NCBI GenBank assembly: GCA_905160935.1
Contig: CAJHZI010000475.1
Span: forward strand, 511,001 to 575,000
Source: Enchytraeus crypticus
Taxonomy: Eukaryota; Annelida; Clitellata; Enchytraeida; Enchytraeidae
Reading direction: 5' to 3'
DNA length: 64,000 nucleotides
A program made the position numbers and the translations under genes. Shown in pieces: positions 53,715 to 64,000 of the stretch. The notes beneath the pieces were generated by a model. That model worked only from the letters and a program-made list of their open reading frames with translations. It searched no databases and was not told where the DNA came from. The number at the start of each line of letters is the position of its first letter. The first letter of the stretch is position 1.

Positions 53715-53732
53715 AATTATATTATATTATAT

Positions 53733-53787
<55 letters not shown>

Positions 53788-53862
53788 CAGTGTATATATA
53801 TATATATAATTATATATATAATAAACTATTAACTTATATATATATATATATATATATATAGA
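53715..53862. repeat. (TA)n microsatellite cluster
   Basis: Several TA runs separated by TTTACAGTG and AATAAACTATTAACT. Confidence 0.95.
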
Positions 53863-54329
53863 GCATGGCTTGGCTAAATGAACAAATTAAAGCCAATTAT
53901 ACTAATTAATTATATAATCAATCGACATCACCTTCTTCAATTACATCCATTTATTGAAAGATCAATCATCAATCAATCAAGCAGATCAATTAATCAGTAA
54001 ATTACTCAGATAAAGAACAACCAGCCTCTCAGTGAATCAGTTAAAACAATCAGTGCATAACCTACCAGTCAATAAATGAATTAATGCATTGTTAATTAGT
54101 TAATTAATTAAGAGAAATTAAGTAAATCATTAACAAGGTCATTCGCTTGATAACATTCTCTTTACACCCTATGTCATCCTGATTTTGCTTGCCCTGCATG
54201 CAATACATTCACGGTCAATCTTTATATCTAAATATCAATCAGTCAGTATATCAGTCGATCAGTCAATTAACTTATCAATCAATAAGTCATTTGAGCATGG
54301 AATTAAGTTTCTAACCAATGATTTAATCA

Positions 54330-54970
54330 CTGCAGTAATGAATCAATGAAACAGTGATTAAATGAAGCAATCAATCAATGAAACAGTGATTACATGCAGC
54401 AATCAATTAATGAAACAGTGATTAAATGAAGCAATCAATCAATGAAACAGTGATTAAATGAAGCAATCAATCAATGAAACAGTGATTAAATGAAGAAATC
54501 AATCAATGAAACAGTGATTAAATGAAGCAATCAATCAATGAAACAGTGATTAAATGAAGAAATCAATCAATGAAACAGTGATTACATGAAGCAATCAATC
54601 AATGAAACAGTGATTAAATGAAGCAATCAATCAATGAAACAGTGATTAAATGAAGCAATCAATCAATGAAACAGTGATTAAATGAAGAAATCAATCGATA
54701 AAACAGTGATTAAATGAAGCAATCAATTAATGAAACAGTGATTAAGCTAATCAATCAATGAAACAGTGATTAAACTAGTCAATCAATGAAACAGTGATTA
54801 AGCTAATCAATCAATGAAACAGTGATTAAACTAGTCAATCAATGAAACAGTGATTAAGCTAATCAATCAATGAAACAGTGATTACATGAAGCAATCAACC
54901 AATGAAACAGTGATTAAATGAAGCAATCAATCAATGAAACAGTTATTAAGCTAATCAATCAATCAATCAG
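54330..54970. repeat. 32-bp minisatellite
   Basis: About 20 units of CAATCAATGAAACAGTGATT with AAATGAAG, with a subset carrying AAGCTAAT or AAACTAGT instead. Confidence 0.95.
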
Positions 54971-55333
54971 TGACAGTTTGAATGCATACTTTGATGAGAA
55001 AACTTTCACACATTTAGTACACACAACTTAGAGTAGATGACTTTATAATCATAGCTAAATTAGCAAACAAGTCAATCAATCAATCATTAATCAATCAATC
55101 CTTCAATCTACTAATCAATCAATCAATCGATCAATCAATCAATAAGCAATCAACGCTTTCAAATCACTGTCAACAATGACAACAAATGTACACGTGACAA
55201 ATGCAAACTATTTGCTAACCAGAATACTACTTGTTACAATCTAGTAGTATTTGCACAGCGAACAGTAGCAAAAGTCTTTCTTTATCAACGAAAAGTAGCC
55301 ACAATATAATTCAAAATACACAGGAGAAACTAA

Positions 55334-55334
<1 letters not shown>

Positions 55335-55398
<64 letters not shown>

Positions 55399-55402
55399 GA
55401 GA
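55335..55402. repeat. (GA)n microsatellite
   Basis: GA run of about 65 bases, followed by about 110 bases of purine-rich sequence. Confidence 0.97.
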
Positions 55403-55564
55403 GGAGTAAGAGAAGAAGAGAAAAAAATAAAGATATGAGAATAAAAACTCGAAGATGTAAAACCAAAGAAAAGAACAAAATAAAGAAATGTAGAAACCAA
55501 AGTAGAGAGAGAGAAAAGATTAAAAAATGACTGAGTGCAGAATATAAAAAAATGTTTAGAGAGT

Positions 55565-55770
55565 GTACATATGAGTAAATAGGGTATGTGTGTAAGAGTG
55601 TACATAGAATATGTGTACATGTAAGTTGGGTATGTGTGTAAGAGTGTACATAGAATATGTGTACATGTAAGTTGGGTAAGTGTGTAAGAGTGTACATAGA
55701 ATATGTGTACATAGAATATGTGTACATGTAAGGTGGGTAAGTGTGTAAGAGTGTACATAATATGATGTGT
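55565..55770. repeat. Minisatellite of about 46 bp
   Basis: Four units containing GTGTGTAAGAGTGTACATAG and AATATGTGTACATGTAAG. Confidence 0.9.
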
Positions 55771-55989
55771 GTATCTGTCTAAGTTGGAATATCTTAGTAC
55801 AAAATACTAATGCACAGCATACATGCATCTCAACTAAGATGTGCTGATAGCACTATGAACATATTTGATAGTGCACACGGCTAGTATTAATAAGGCGTTT
55901 TGAATAAAGAAAGGTAGCTTACCTATCTTATGCCACCACCTATATACATGCGTGTATGTAATATACTATGTATATGTACAGTATATATA

Positions 55990-56221
55990 TTTTTATATAT
56001 AATATAAATATATATATATATATAATATATATATATATACACCTTTAGATGTACGTGAAAGTAAAGAAAGCTCAAGAAAATAGAGTTAAAAGTCAGTTTT
56101 CTGCATCGAATGCATGTCAGTGAAGGGGAGATCTGCACCTACTGGTCCATAGGCAGATAACTTTACGACATGACACCGGTTCAGTTTAAGACCTTATACC
56201 TGCTAATACCCGTACATTTAA

Positions 56222-56258
<37 letters not shown>

Positions 56259-56293
56259 GTTATATATTATATAGATATATATATATATATATA

Positions 56294-56330
<37 letters not shown>
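55990..56330. repeat. TA and CA microsatellites
   Basis: TA runs near 55990-56040 and 56240-56330 and a CA run at 56222-56240. Confidence 0.9.
56085..56185 (-). mobile_element. Degenerate SINE family A copy
   Basis: Plus strand retains AGTCAGTTTTCTGCATCG, CATGTCAGTGA and CTGCACCTACTGGTCCATAG; box sequences are worn. Confidence 0.4.
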
Positions 56331-56334
<4 letters not shown>

Positions 56335-56574
56335 TCCTGTATATAGTATGTCGTGCACGTATGAATGAGCAAAGCAAACAGATACAGTGAACCAATTTAT
56401 GCTAATCATATAACATAATTACCATATTACACAGTCAGTTACCAATCATACAGTAAGTACGTCATTAAAAGCCCAAAGTCAATAAAACTGCCATGTACAA
56501 AAAAACTACGAAACAGTATATTTTCATAGCTTAAATAACCTAAGCTAGCAACGTTCGAACACAAACACAAAAGA

Positions 56575-56629
56575 GAGAGAGATAGATACAGAGATGAGAG
56601 AGAGAGAGGAGAGAGAGATAGAGAGAGAT

Positions 56630-56684
<55 letters not shown>

Positions 56685-56725
56685 AAGAGAGAGAGAGAGA
56701 GACAGAGAGAGAGAGAGAGAAAGAA
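56575..56725. repeat. (GA)n microsatellite
   Basis: Interrupted GA run of about 140 bases. Confidence 0.97.
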
Positions 56726-57124
56726 TCGAAAACTGCAGGATTTCAGTTCATATTGATATTACTCTTAACACCTTTATAACACATTATTACATAAAATTAA
56801 AATAAAATCTAACAGCGTCAAGGAGCTCAAAACCGCTAGTCTAAGCTATACTAACTATATTCTAATTAACCTCGTGTCCGGCATTTGATTACTTTGCAGC
56901 AATCTAAGTCTTTCACAACCAGGAGAAGTAAGCAGTCAACAACGAGAGATAGATAGATAGATTGAGCGAGAGAGAGGAAGAGAGCAAGAAAGGGAGGAAG
57001 AAATATTTACTTCAGATCATGTGGAAAGTTTAGTGTGGGCTCTAGGATTGAAAATATTGGAAATTAGTGAGTACCAAGTAACTACATGTATATGTATAGC
57101 TCGAGCGCCTTACTGGTGTCGCTC

Positions 57125-57610
57125 TACTTGTGCATCACACCAGTGACCTAGATTAGCACCAGTGACCTAGATCAGCATCCGTGACCTAGATTAGCACCAG
57201 TGACCTAGATCAGCATCCGTGACCTAGATTAGCATCAGTGACCTAGATTGGTACCATGAACCTAAATTAGTGCCAATGACTAAAATTAGCACAAGGTACC
57301 AGCAATCTAGATTGGCACCAGTGATCTAGATAGGGAGAGAGAGAGAACTATGTTTTATTTCAAAAATACACTCAAATATGCACACACACTAGGCCGTCAA
57401 AGAGGTTTAAAAAACCTATCTAGTTGATCACCCATCATGCATGCGTAAAAGTACAAACTAAAAAATGAATATGCAAACGATAAAAAATAATAGGCAATAG
57501 CGACCTAGATTAGTGACCAGTGATTCATTGTCGATTGTCACCAGTGACCTAGATTAGCATCAGTGACCTAGATTAGCATCAGTGACCTAGATTAGCCTCA
57601 GTGACTTGGA
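57125..57610. repeat. 20-bp minisatellite, interrupted by a retroelement
   Basis: Units of CAGTGACCTAGATTAGCATC before 57325 and again after 57500; the family K insertion at 57335-57490 splits the array. Confidence 0.85.
57335..57490 (-). mobile_element. Retroelement 3' UTR fragment, family K, with (CT)n end
   Basis: Minus strand: GGTGATCAACTAGATAGGTT, TTTGAAATAAAACATAGTTC and TCTCTCTCTC. Confidence 0.6.
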
Positions 57611-57775
57611 TTACACAACCCTCAGCAAACAGCAGCTCTGCTGGAGAGGAAGCGGACGTTAAATGATCACAGTATTGTAACTACCTTACATCTACAAGTA
57701 TATGCTTACAAATATATCTACATAACCAACACAGTGCAGCATTAGTAATAAAGCTAGTATATTCTGTAAGTACAA

Positions 57776-57808
<33 letters not shown>

Positions 57809-58429
57809 CGCAAAATACTCCTTCACGCATTACCAGATCAAACATTAACATTAATCATCAAATCATTACTAGATCATTCATTAACTTTAATCATCAGATC
57901 ATTACTAGATCAATCATTAACATTAATCATCAAATTATTAACCAGATCAATCATTAACATTAATCATCAAATCATTACTAGATCAATCAAGCCTTAACGA
58001 AGCAAAAGTCTTGAAATATAAATATATTATATACATTGTAAGCGGTGAAATTATGAATCTCGTTCACTACATTAATCACACAGCACGAGTAAATACAAAT
58101 AAAGAAGCAGTATCAAGTGCTCAGTACTAAGTATAAAGTAGTAAGTACTCAACAGTAAACAGCAAGCAGCATATACTGCAAGGTATAGACATACACCTAC
58201 ATGCGCAATTACTCTACCTGCCCTCAAAGCTTCCAAAATACGTGCATCAATATAATTATATATACAGTATACGTTATAAATATATAATATACAAGCATAT
58301 AGAAGATAAACGTATTTATAACATTATCGCCGACTCTCTATCTTTAAATCATACATTATTAAACATAAGTCTCACCTCGCTCACAAATGAGCGCATATTA
58401 GACCTATAGTTCCAACAGCAGCACTACAT

Positions 58430-58845
58430 GGCTCTACCTAAAGGCTTAGGCTTTGCCAAAGACTTTGCCCAAAGGATCTGCCTAAGGGCTCTGCCTAAAG
58501 GCTTAGGCTTTGCCAAAGACTTTGCCCAAAGGATCTGCCTAAAGGCTATGCCTAAAGGTTCTGTCTAAAGGATCTGCCTAAAGGCTCTGCCTAAAGGCTT
58601 TGCCTAAAGGTTTTGCCCAAAGGTTTTGCCTAAAGGCTCTGCCTAAAGGCTCTGCCTAAAGGCTCTGCCTAAAGGCTTTTCCTAAAGGCTCTGCCTAAAG
58701 GTTCTGCCTAAAGGCTCTGCCTAAAGGATCTGCCTAAAGGCTTTGCCTAAAGGTTCTGCCTAAAGGCTTAGGCTTTGCCAAAGACTTTGCCCAAAGGATC
58801 TGCCTAAAGGCTCTGCCTAAAAGCTTTGCCTAAAGACTTAGTCTT
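58430..58845. repeat. 12-bp minisatellite (GCCTAAAGGCTC type)
   Basis: About 34 units of the GCCTAAAGGCTCT family, including a longer duplicated block containing TAGGCTTTGCCAAAGACTTT three times. TGCCTAAAGGC-type units are partly self-complementary. Confidence 0.93.
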
Positions 58846-58990
58846 TTATTGACAGGAGTATAGTAGGACTTGCAGTGGAATCTCCTAATACAGGACTACA
58901 AAGGGCACGAATTCAACTTCTTCGTTCTACTCAAATTCCTCGAGCACAACGAGAAAACTTGGAACATATAGTAGACACAAATACAAGTAA

Positions 58991-59126
58991 AAGCTGGTAA
59001 ATCTAAGGTTAACGTCAGTTTCCTCACTCGAAAGCGATGTCAGTGACGGGCGAGCCCAGGATTTGAACCCGCATCAATTGATCCGCGGTCGAGTGTCTTA
59101 CCGACTTCGCCACTGGCTCCAGGCAA
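58991..59126 (-). mobile_element. tRNA-derived SINE, family A, near full length
   Basis: Minus strand: CTGGAGCCAGTGGCGAAGTC, ACTCGACCGCGGATCAATTG, GGGTTCAAATCCTGGGCTCG and GAGTGAGGAAACTGACGTTA. Among the least mutated copies. Confidence 0.82.
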
Positions 59127-59404
59127 CCAACCCAGTTAAGATTTACTCTGCGACAACTCGTAACAACATCTACAAATCATACGGTAGTTAGCAGGAGTTA
59201 GCAAGGTAGTTACGCATTTAGCAATTTAAGGTGTTTTCTAACTATTTCTAATCAGTATATTTTTCCATTCCTACGAATTGTGCACAACATCATCATCGTT
59301 TAATAAAATGGGCGCTAAATTCTCTATTTATAATAAGTGTATCGAGTCTATATAAAACACGTCGAATATGAAGCAGTTTTATGACGCCTCTTATACAGAG
59401 AAAA

Positions 59405-59935
59405 TATTGGATAAATATTAGATAAATATTAGATAAATATTAGATAAAATACTAGATAAATATTAGATAAATATTAGATAAATATTAGAAAAATATTAGA
59501 TAAATATTAGATAAAATAAGATAAATATAAGATAAATATAAGATAAATATAAGATAAATATTAGATAAATATAAGATAAATATTAGATAAACATAAGATA
59601 AATATTAGATAAATATAAGATAAATATTAGATAAATATAATATAAATATAAGATAAATATAAGATAAATATAAGATAAATATAAGATAAATATAAGATGA
59701 ATATAAGATAAATTTTAGATAAATATTAGAAAAATATAAGATAAATATTAGATAAATATAAGATAAATATAAGATAAATATTAGATAAATATTAGATAAA
59801 TATAAGATAACTATTAGATAAATATTAGATACATATAAGATAAATATAAAATAAATATAAGATACATATAAGATAAATATTAGGTAAATATAAGATAAAT
59901 ATTAGAAAAATATTAGATAAATATTAGATAATATC
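59405..59935. repeat. 11-bp AT-rich minisatellite
   Basis: About 48 units of TAGATAAATAT and AAGATAAATAT in irregular alternation. Confidence 0.95.
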
Positions 59936-60191
59936 TCATATAAATACACAACCTAGAGTTTACTCTCATTCGTGAAATTACTGTACGGACATTTTTATTT
60001 TGTAACAACAGTAAAAAATATATTATTACAGTAGTAATGCACTGTGCTACATTTATAATTAAAACCACAATATACTGCATATTTCAATAAAGTTCTTAGT
60101 TAGCTGGGTACCGCACTTACAATAGTTGAAGTACAAAAATAGGAACTTGTAGATTTTTACAGTTTAAAGCTTCACACGTCTAAAGATGAAC

Positions 60192-60250
60192 ACCGGTTTA
60201 ACGTTAGTTTCATAGCTCAAAGAGACGTCAGTGACGGATACCGAGTATCG
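60192..60250 (-). mobile_element. SINE family A tail fragment
   Basis: Plus strand: TTTAACGTTAGTTTCATAGC, AAAGAGACGTCAGTGACGGA. Only the tail remains. Confidence 0.45.
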
Positions 60251-60469
60251 TTGAATGTAAAAAGTTTAAGAGGTTAGGTCCAAAAAGAATTCCATTCTGG
60301 CCCACAAAAAATTCCATTTCCGTTCTACTTAACAAAACAAATGATAAATAGCATAAAACGTCAAATACAATTTTTAAAATGTTTAATCAAATTTCACACC
60401 TCTGATAAAACTGTTCGACCGCTTTGTTAGCTAATCGCTCTCAATTCTACACTAACTACTACTCTTACA

Positions 60470-60600
60470 TTGGCTGGAGACAGTGGCGATGTCGGTAAGC
60501 TATTCGACTGCGGATCGGTATGTGCGGGATTAAAATCTTGAGCTCACCCGTTACTGACATCGTTTTCGAGCGAGGAAACTGACGTTAACATGAGCTTCGT
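60470..60600 (+). mobile_element. tRNA-derived SINE, family A
   Basis: TTGGCTGGAGACAGTGGCGA, GCGGATCGGTATGTGCGGGA, a mutated B box (TTAAAATCTTGAGCTCACC) and GCGAGGAAACTGACGTTAAC. Confidence 0.75.
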
Positions 60601-61720
60601 TTACTTTAAAAAGCTTATCCTAGAATGTTCGGTTGCCTACAACAAGGACACAGTACGAAACCAGACTTAGCTCTGATGAAGTTCAAATCCAAGTCACCGC
60701 CAAACAACGAACAGAATAGAGAGGCCGTATAGTAGATGTCGCTAACGGCCTCTATAATTAGTCGTGTCTTTAAAGCCAACTTTTGTCATTTTATAAAAAA
60801 AATGTAGCAAAAATGCCATTTTTACGAAAATCGAAACACAAACAGTGCTAGCTACGAGGGAGCAATCGAAAGAGCTGATGTTAGTCAACTTGAATTGCCT
60901 TTCTTCATCAGCTATTGCTGTCAAAATGTGCCATTAACTCGATGTGCCATCAAGAACTTGAACAAGAACTTGGGTCTAACAGAACTTGAACAAGAACTTT
61001 AGTCTAACAGCACTTGAACAAGAACTTGAAAGCTCAGAGCATGTCAGTCACTTTTACACACAGTTCATGAAACTACTTCCTCCACTTTCAGTTTATAATT
61101 TGACAATTGCATATAACGCCTGGTCATATATCGCAAAATAAGTATAAATCATGCAGCCGTGGTTGTACAAAAGCCTACCGTTCATTCTACACCCGTACTA
61201 TCAGCCGATACAAACACCACCAAGTACACAAACACAAAAACACAGAAAGACATACAAAAACAGAAAAACATACAAACACAAGCAACACCGTGAACTATAC
61301 AAACACTACCTATTTACACAAACACAGGCAAACACCCACAAACACAGAGAGACATAAAAACACAAGCAAGCACAGTGAAATATACAAACACTAATAATAC
61401 AAAAACACAGGCAAACACACAAAAAGACATACATACACATGCAAATACACAAATAGAGAAAACATACAATCACAGACACATACAAATACACACACGCATC
61501 TAAGCAAACAAACAGAGGACAGAGACATACATGTACATTATATACAATTAAGTACATACCGGTATAAACCTATTCTATCTCTCGAATGTTCTGCAAATGA
61601 AAAGGTTCAATACACATATTCCTAATCACAGTCCGCATGCATGGCTATAAAGCGAGTTAAAGAGCACTACAGTGAATATCGCAAAAAGGCTAAGCCTTTG
61701 CTGCATCTCAGTACACAGCT

Positions 61721-61726
61721 TTTATT
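61721..61726 (-). promoter_or_regulatory. Possible Sprouty polyadenylation signal
   Basis: AATAAA on the minus strand about 395 bases after the stop codon. Weak evidence. Confidence 0.25.
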
Positions 61727-62120
61727 AGTGAGGAAAACAAAGACCATAACAACGAGCTAATAAATATAAGCTACTGGCTCATAATTAGCATAAATATATA
61801 GCAGGTTAACTCGCTAAACGTTACTGAATTCTGAAATCTGTACCGACTGTACATTGGTAAGCAAGCTTGGGTAATTAATACCGACTATCACTGAAAATGA
61901 TATCTACAGTAGCACAATGGAGAAACTTTCTCTGTGACCTTAAGACAAATTTGAGTCTAGAACCAGCAACTTACAGGTCATATGACGGTAAATTTGAATT
62001 TAGCTTTGCTATATACGTTGGAAGATCGACCGACAGCTAATTCGTCCACACACGCCCTCTCATTCGAGGCTTGATTGGTGTCGAGTAACTAACTGTAAAC
62101 AAATCTATGCCACGGACACT

Positions 62121-64000
62121 TCAAGCACTAGAGTGTTCAGGAGAGTCGACCAGTAGACTCCTGGTGGTTCCTGATGAAGTGCTGGTGGTAGCGGTGGATA
62201 GAGAAGGGGCCTCAGCCCCCTGGCCACACCTACATCCCTGCCTGCCTCTAACACGCCACCTCTCTCTACACCTCAAGCACCCCACCAGCGTACAGCGTAT
62301 CGGCTCCGTTAGAGCATAGAGGCCCAGACAGGGCATGACGGGCGCCAGGGCAGCGATGATCGCCCACCTAGCGCAACAGTGCGGCGCCTCGGTGCAGGAA
62401 AACGGCTGAGCCACAATATCCACATCGTCGTCTTCATCGTAGAGACAGTGATAGAAGAGAGTTCGCAGACAGCACACACATGACACCCTGTCCATACAAG
62501 ACTGAAGACTACACTCGTACCTTCCCCCAGCCAACCAGCAGCTGGGCAGATCGGTGCCAGCACCTTCGTCGTCTACCACATCACCTCCCGCCAGTCTACC
62601 CGTACAGTTTCTACATCTACACAGGCCGCAACGCGAGCACACCACCTCGTCAGGATGTGCCGTCACCACCACCGCTTCCCCCTTAGCGACCTCAGCGGCC
62701 TGCAGTGACTTAGGGGCGGCAGAAGAAGGGGGCTGACAGGTTAACACCTCTCCGCAGTCTCGTAAATTAACTGACTGACCGTGTGCCGCACGGCTCAGTT
62801 CTTGGTTTACTCGGTTCTCGACTATTTCCACTTGATGGACGGCTGTCGGCTCGTCGACATATTCATTACCCGTAGGTCGACGAGCGATTCTATCGAGAAC
62901 GAAATGAGTTTGAGGGCGCTGGGAGGTCGAGGGTTGCTGGGTGGAGTTGAACGGCCACCTATCTAGCGGCACAACGTGCTGTAGCCCGGCTCTCGGTTCC
63001 CTCACAGCGCGCTGTGAACCCTGAGGCATGCTTCCTCGGCTAGAAGACATGATATCACCCGCCGTGAACCGATCTCCTAGTAGATGAACATCACCTGCCG
63101 CAGAGGTTCTCTGTCCCAGCAGTCTACTCCTCTCGACCGGGTCAGAGTCGCCTCTCCTCATGCCCTGTCGTCGTACCCTTAGCCTGGAATCCACTGCCTC
63201 TACGTGACTGGAGCGAGGCAGCTCGTGACTGTGGCGAGGACGGAGTGGTTTGTGTGTTCCACTCAGAGTCTCCCTGTCCTCAGTTCCTTCCAGGTTTCCT
63301 CTAGCGCGAGCAGATGCCTGCCACTCCAAGGCATCAACATTCTCCGTCACTTCAACTCTCTCGCTTCTCTGTAATACTCTGGCACCATTCTGAAAAGTCT
63401 TTCCATCGGCACCATCCTGCAAAGTCCTTCCAGCGGCACCATACTGCAAAGTCATTCCACCTGCACCACTCTGCAAAGTCTTCCCTCCACTGGCACCACT
63501 CTGCAAAGTCTTTCCACTGGCACCATTCTGGAAAGTCATTCCATCGGCACCACTTCGTAAAGTCATTCCACCGGCACCATTCTGTAAAGTCTTTCCACTG
63601 GCACCACTTCGTAAAGTCTTTCCACCTTCAAATGAACCAGGTGAGCCAATCCCGTTGACAACTCTACCTGCCACCACTACACTACGATCACTGGCTGAGC
63701 GTCTCCATGCTGATCCATCCTCCTCCAGCTCTGAAGAGCCTCTCAGCGGTGGAGCCGAAGTCCTGATCCGTGCCGGAGCATCAGAGCGGTGCTCCTCAGT
63801 GGAGCATCCTCGCAATACAGTCAGAACTCCTGCTGGAGCAGAGCTATGAGCAGGCACCAGCTCATCATCACAACCCTCTGGTTGCCTCACCACCACGTCG
63901 CGTACAGACAGGGACTCTCGAGTCCCGATAGCGTCGACCCGACAACTTGTCGAGGCTCTACTGGCCTCGTTCGCCCCTCGGACCCTCCGAGGATAGAGAG
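62121..64000 (-). CDS. Sprouty protein, C-terminal 625 residues, 5' partial
   Basis: Sprouty proteins restrain Ras/MAPK signalling downstream of receptor tyrosine kinases; the cysteine-rich SPR domain is palmitoylated and membrane-targeting. The frame is open from the right edge to a TGA at 62121 in one exon. The SPR domain lies at about 62230-62645: CSRCGLCRCRNC, then CVCCLRTLFYHC, SCTEAPHCCARW, and a GCRCG end, all in Sprouty order, including the CCxxxLFYHC centre. The preceding 450 residues are mostly low complexity and include about nine 9-residue repeats (TLQSGAGGM type, about 63370-63640). GTG at 63896 is not a start, as the frame continues upstream. No EVH1 domain is seen, so Sprouty fits better than Spred, although more of the protein may lie beyond the edge. 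GC content is far above that of the surroundings. Confidence 0.9.
   Translation of the reverse strand, partial: LYPRRVRGANEASRASTSCRVDAIGTRESLSVRDVVVRQPEGCDDELVPAHSSAPAGVLTVLRGCSTEEHRSDAPARIRTSAPPLRGSSELEEDGSAWRRSASDRSVVVAGRVVNGIGSPGSFEGGKTLRSGASGKTLQNGAGGMTLRSGADGMTFQNGASGKTLQSGASGGKTLQSGAGGMTLQYGAAGRTLQDGADGKTFQNGARVLQRSERVEVTENVDALEWQASARARGNLEGTEDRETLSGTHKPLRPRHSHELPRSSHVEAVDSRLRVRRQGMRRGDSDPVERSRLLGQRTSAAGDVHLLGDRFTAGDIMSSSRGSMPQGSQRAVREPRAGLQHVVPLDRWPFNSTQQPSTSQRPQTHFVLDRIARRPTGNEYVDEPTAVHQVEIVENRVNQELSRAAHGQSVNLRDCGEVLTCQPPSSAAPKSLQAAEVAKGEAVVVTAHPDEVVCSRCGLCRCRNCTGRLAGGDVVDDEGAGTDLPSCWLAGGRYECSLQSCMDRVSCVCCLRTLFYHCLYDEDDDVDIVAQPFSCTEAPHCCARWAIIAALAPVMPCLGLYALTEPIRCTLVGCLRCRERWRVRGRQGCRCGQGAEAPSLSTATTSTSSGTTRSLLVDSPEHSSA
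63370..63640 (-). repeat. 27-bp coding minisatellite in Sprouty
   Basis: About nine to ten in-frame units such as minus-strand GGCAAGACTTTGCAGAGTGG with TGCCAGT, encoding Gly-Lys/Met-Thr-Leu/Phe-Gln/Arg-Ser/Asn-Gly-Ala. One unit has a 3-base insertion (an extra Gly), also in frame. Confidence 0.92.

Larger units (their letters stand above)
50927..62120. other. 11-kb gene-free interval
   Basis: I find no convincing exon. It contains retroelement copies, TA, GA and TCAA microsatellites and at least six minisatellites. A small direct duplication of AGTAAGCTAGCACTAGTTTA lies at 51087-51145. The open frame at 53415-53666 is unrecognised. Part of the right end is presumably the Sprouty 3' UTR. Confidence 0.5.

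Noticed and set aside
55311-55828. Several long minus-strand frames (Ser/Leu- or Tyr/Thr-rich)
   Set aside because: They run through a GA microsatellite and a 46-bp minisatellite and carry no domain.
62480-63849. Plus-strand frames opposite Sprouty
   Set aside because: They are antisense shadows of the GC-rich Sprouty frame, including its 27-bp repeats.

Overview
This is a 64 kb window of AT-rich eukaryotic (metazoan) nuclear DNA. Genes are split into short exons with GT-AG introns (one intron appears to be GC-AG). Intergenic and intronic DNA is full of minisatellites, microsatellites and interspersed retroelement copies. The gene set (mitochondrial ERAL1 GTPase, FBXO11, a Tec-type PH/Btk-motif/SH3/SH2 gene, Sprouty) is animal-like. 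FBXO11 is clearly orthologous to the vertebrate protein but more divergent than I would expect of a slowly evolving bilaterian. Together with the repeat load this suggests an invertebrate, possibly early-branching such as a sponge. That placement is inference only.

Layout: 1-4.9 kb, no recognised gene, retroelement fragments. 4.9-14.6 kb (+), ERAL1, 11 exons, with a very large acidic/Ser-rich insertion between G4 and G5. 14.6-21.0 kb, gene-free, repeat-rich, between the convergent ERAL1 and FBXO11 genes. 21.0-38.7 kb (-), complete FBXO11, 19 exons, every junction but one phase-checked. 38.7-42.1 kb, repeat-filled gap. 42.1-50.9 kb (-), ten exons of a Tec-family gene coding PH, Btk zinc motif, proline-rich linker, SH3 and most of SH2; no kinase exon is visible between its last exon and the FBXO11 start codon. 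50.9-62.1 kb, gene-free. 62.1-64 kb (-), the C-terminal part of a Sprouty protein, open to the right edge. The four genes show no operon-like link; at most Tec-type and Sprouty proteins both act in tyrosine-kinase signalling.

The most unusual signal is that tandem repeats sit on the exon-intron junctions. In all three intron-rich genes, minisatellites begin or end within a few bases of a splice site, and several contain copies of the splice site itself plus adjoining exon sequence. Examples: four in-frame 36-bp 3' splice sites in ERAL1; about 35 copies of a 38-bp unit carrying a 5' splice site in FBXO11; triplicated exon starts or ends elsewhere. Independently, about ten 3' splice sites of the minus-strand genes are preceded by (TGAT)n tracts, whose TTGAT core fits the animal branch-point consensus YTNAY. 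Two tRNA-derived SINE families, a foldback-prone element and LINE 3' ends with (GA)n tails make up much of the remaining DNA.
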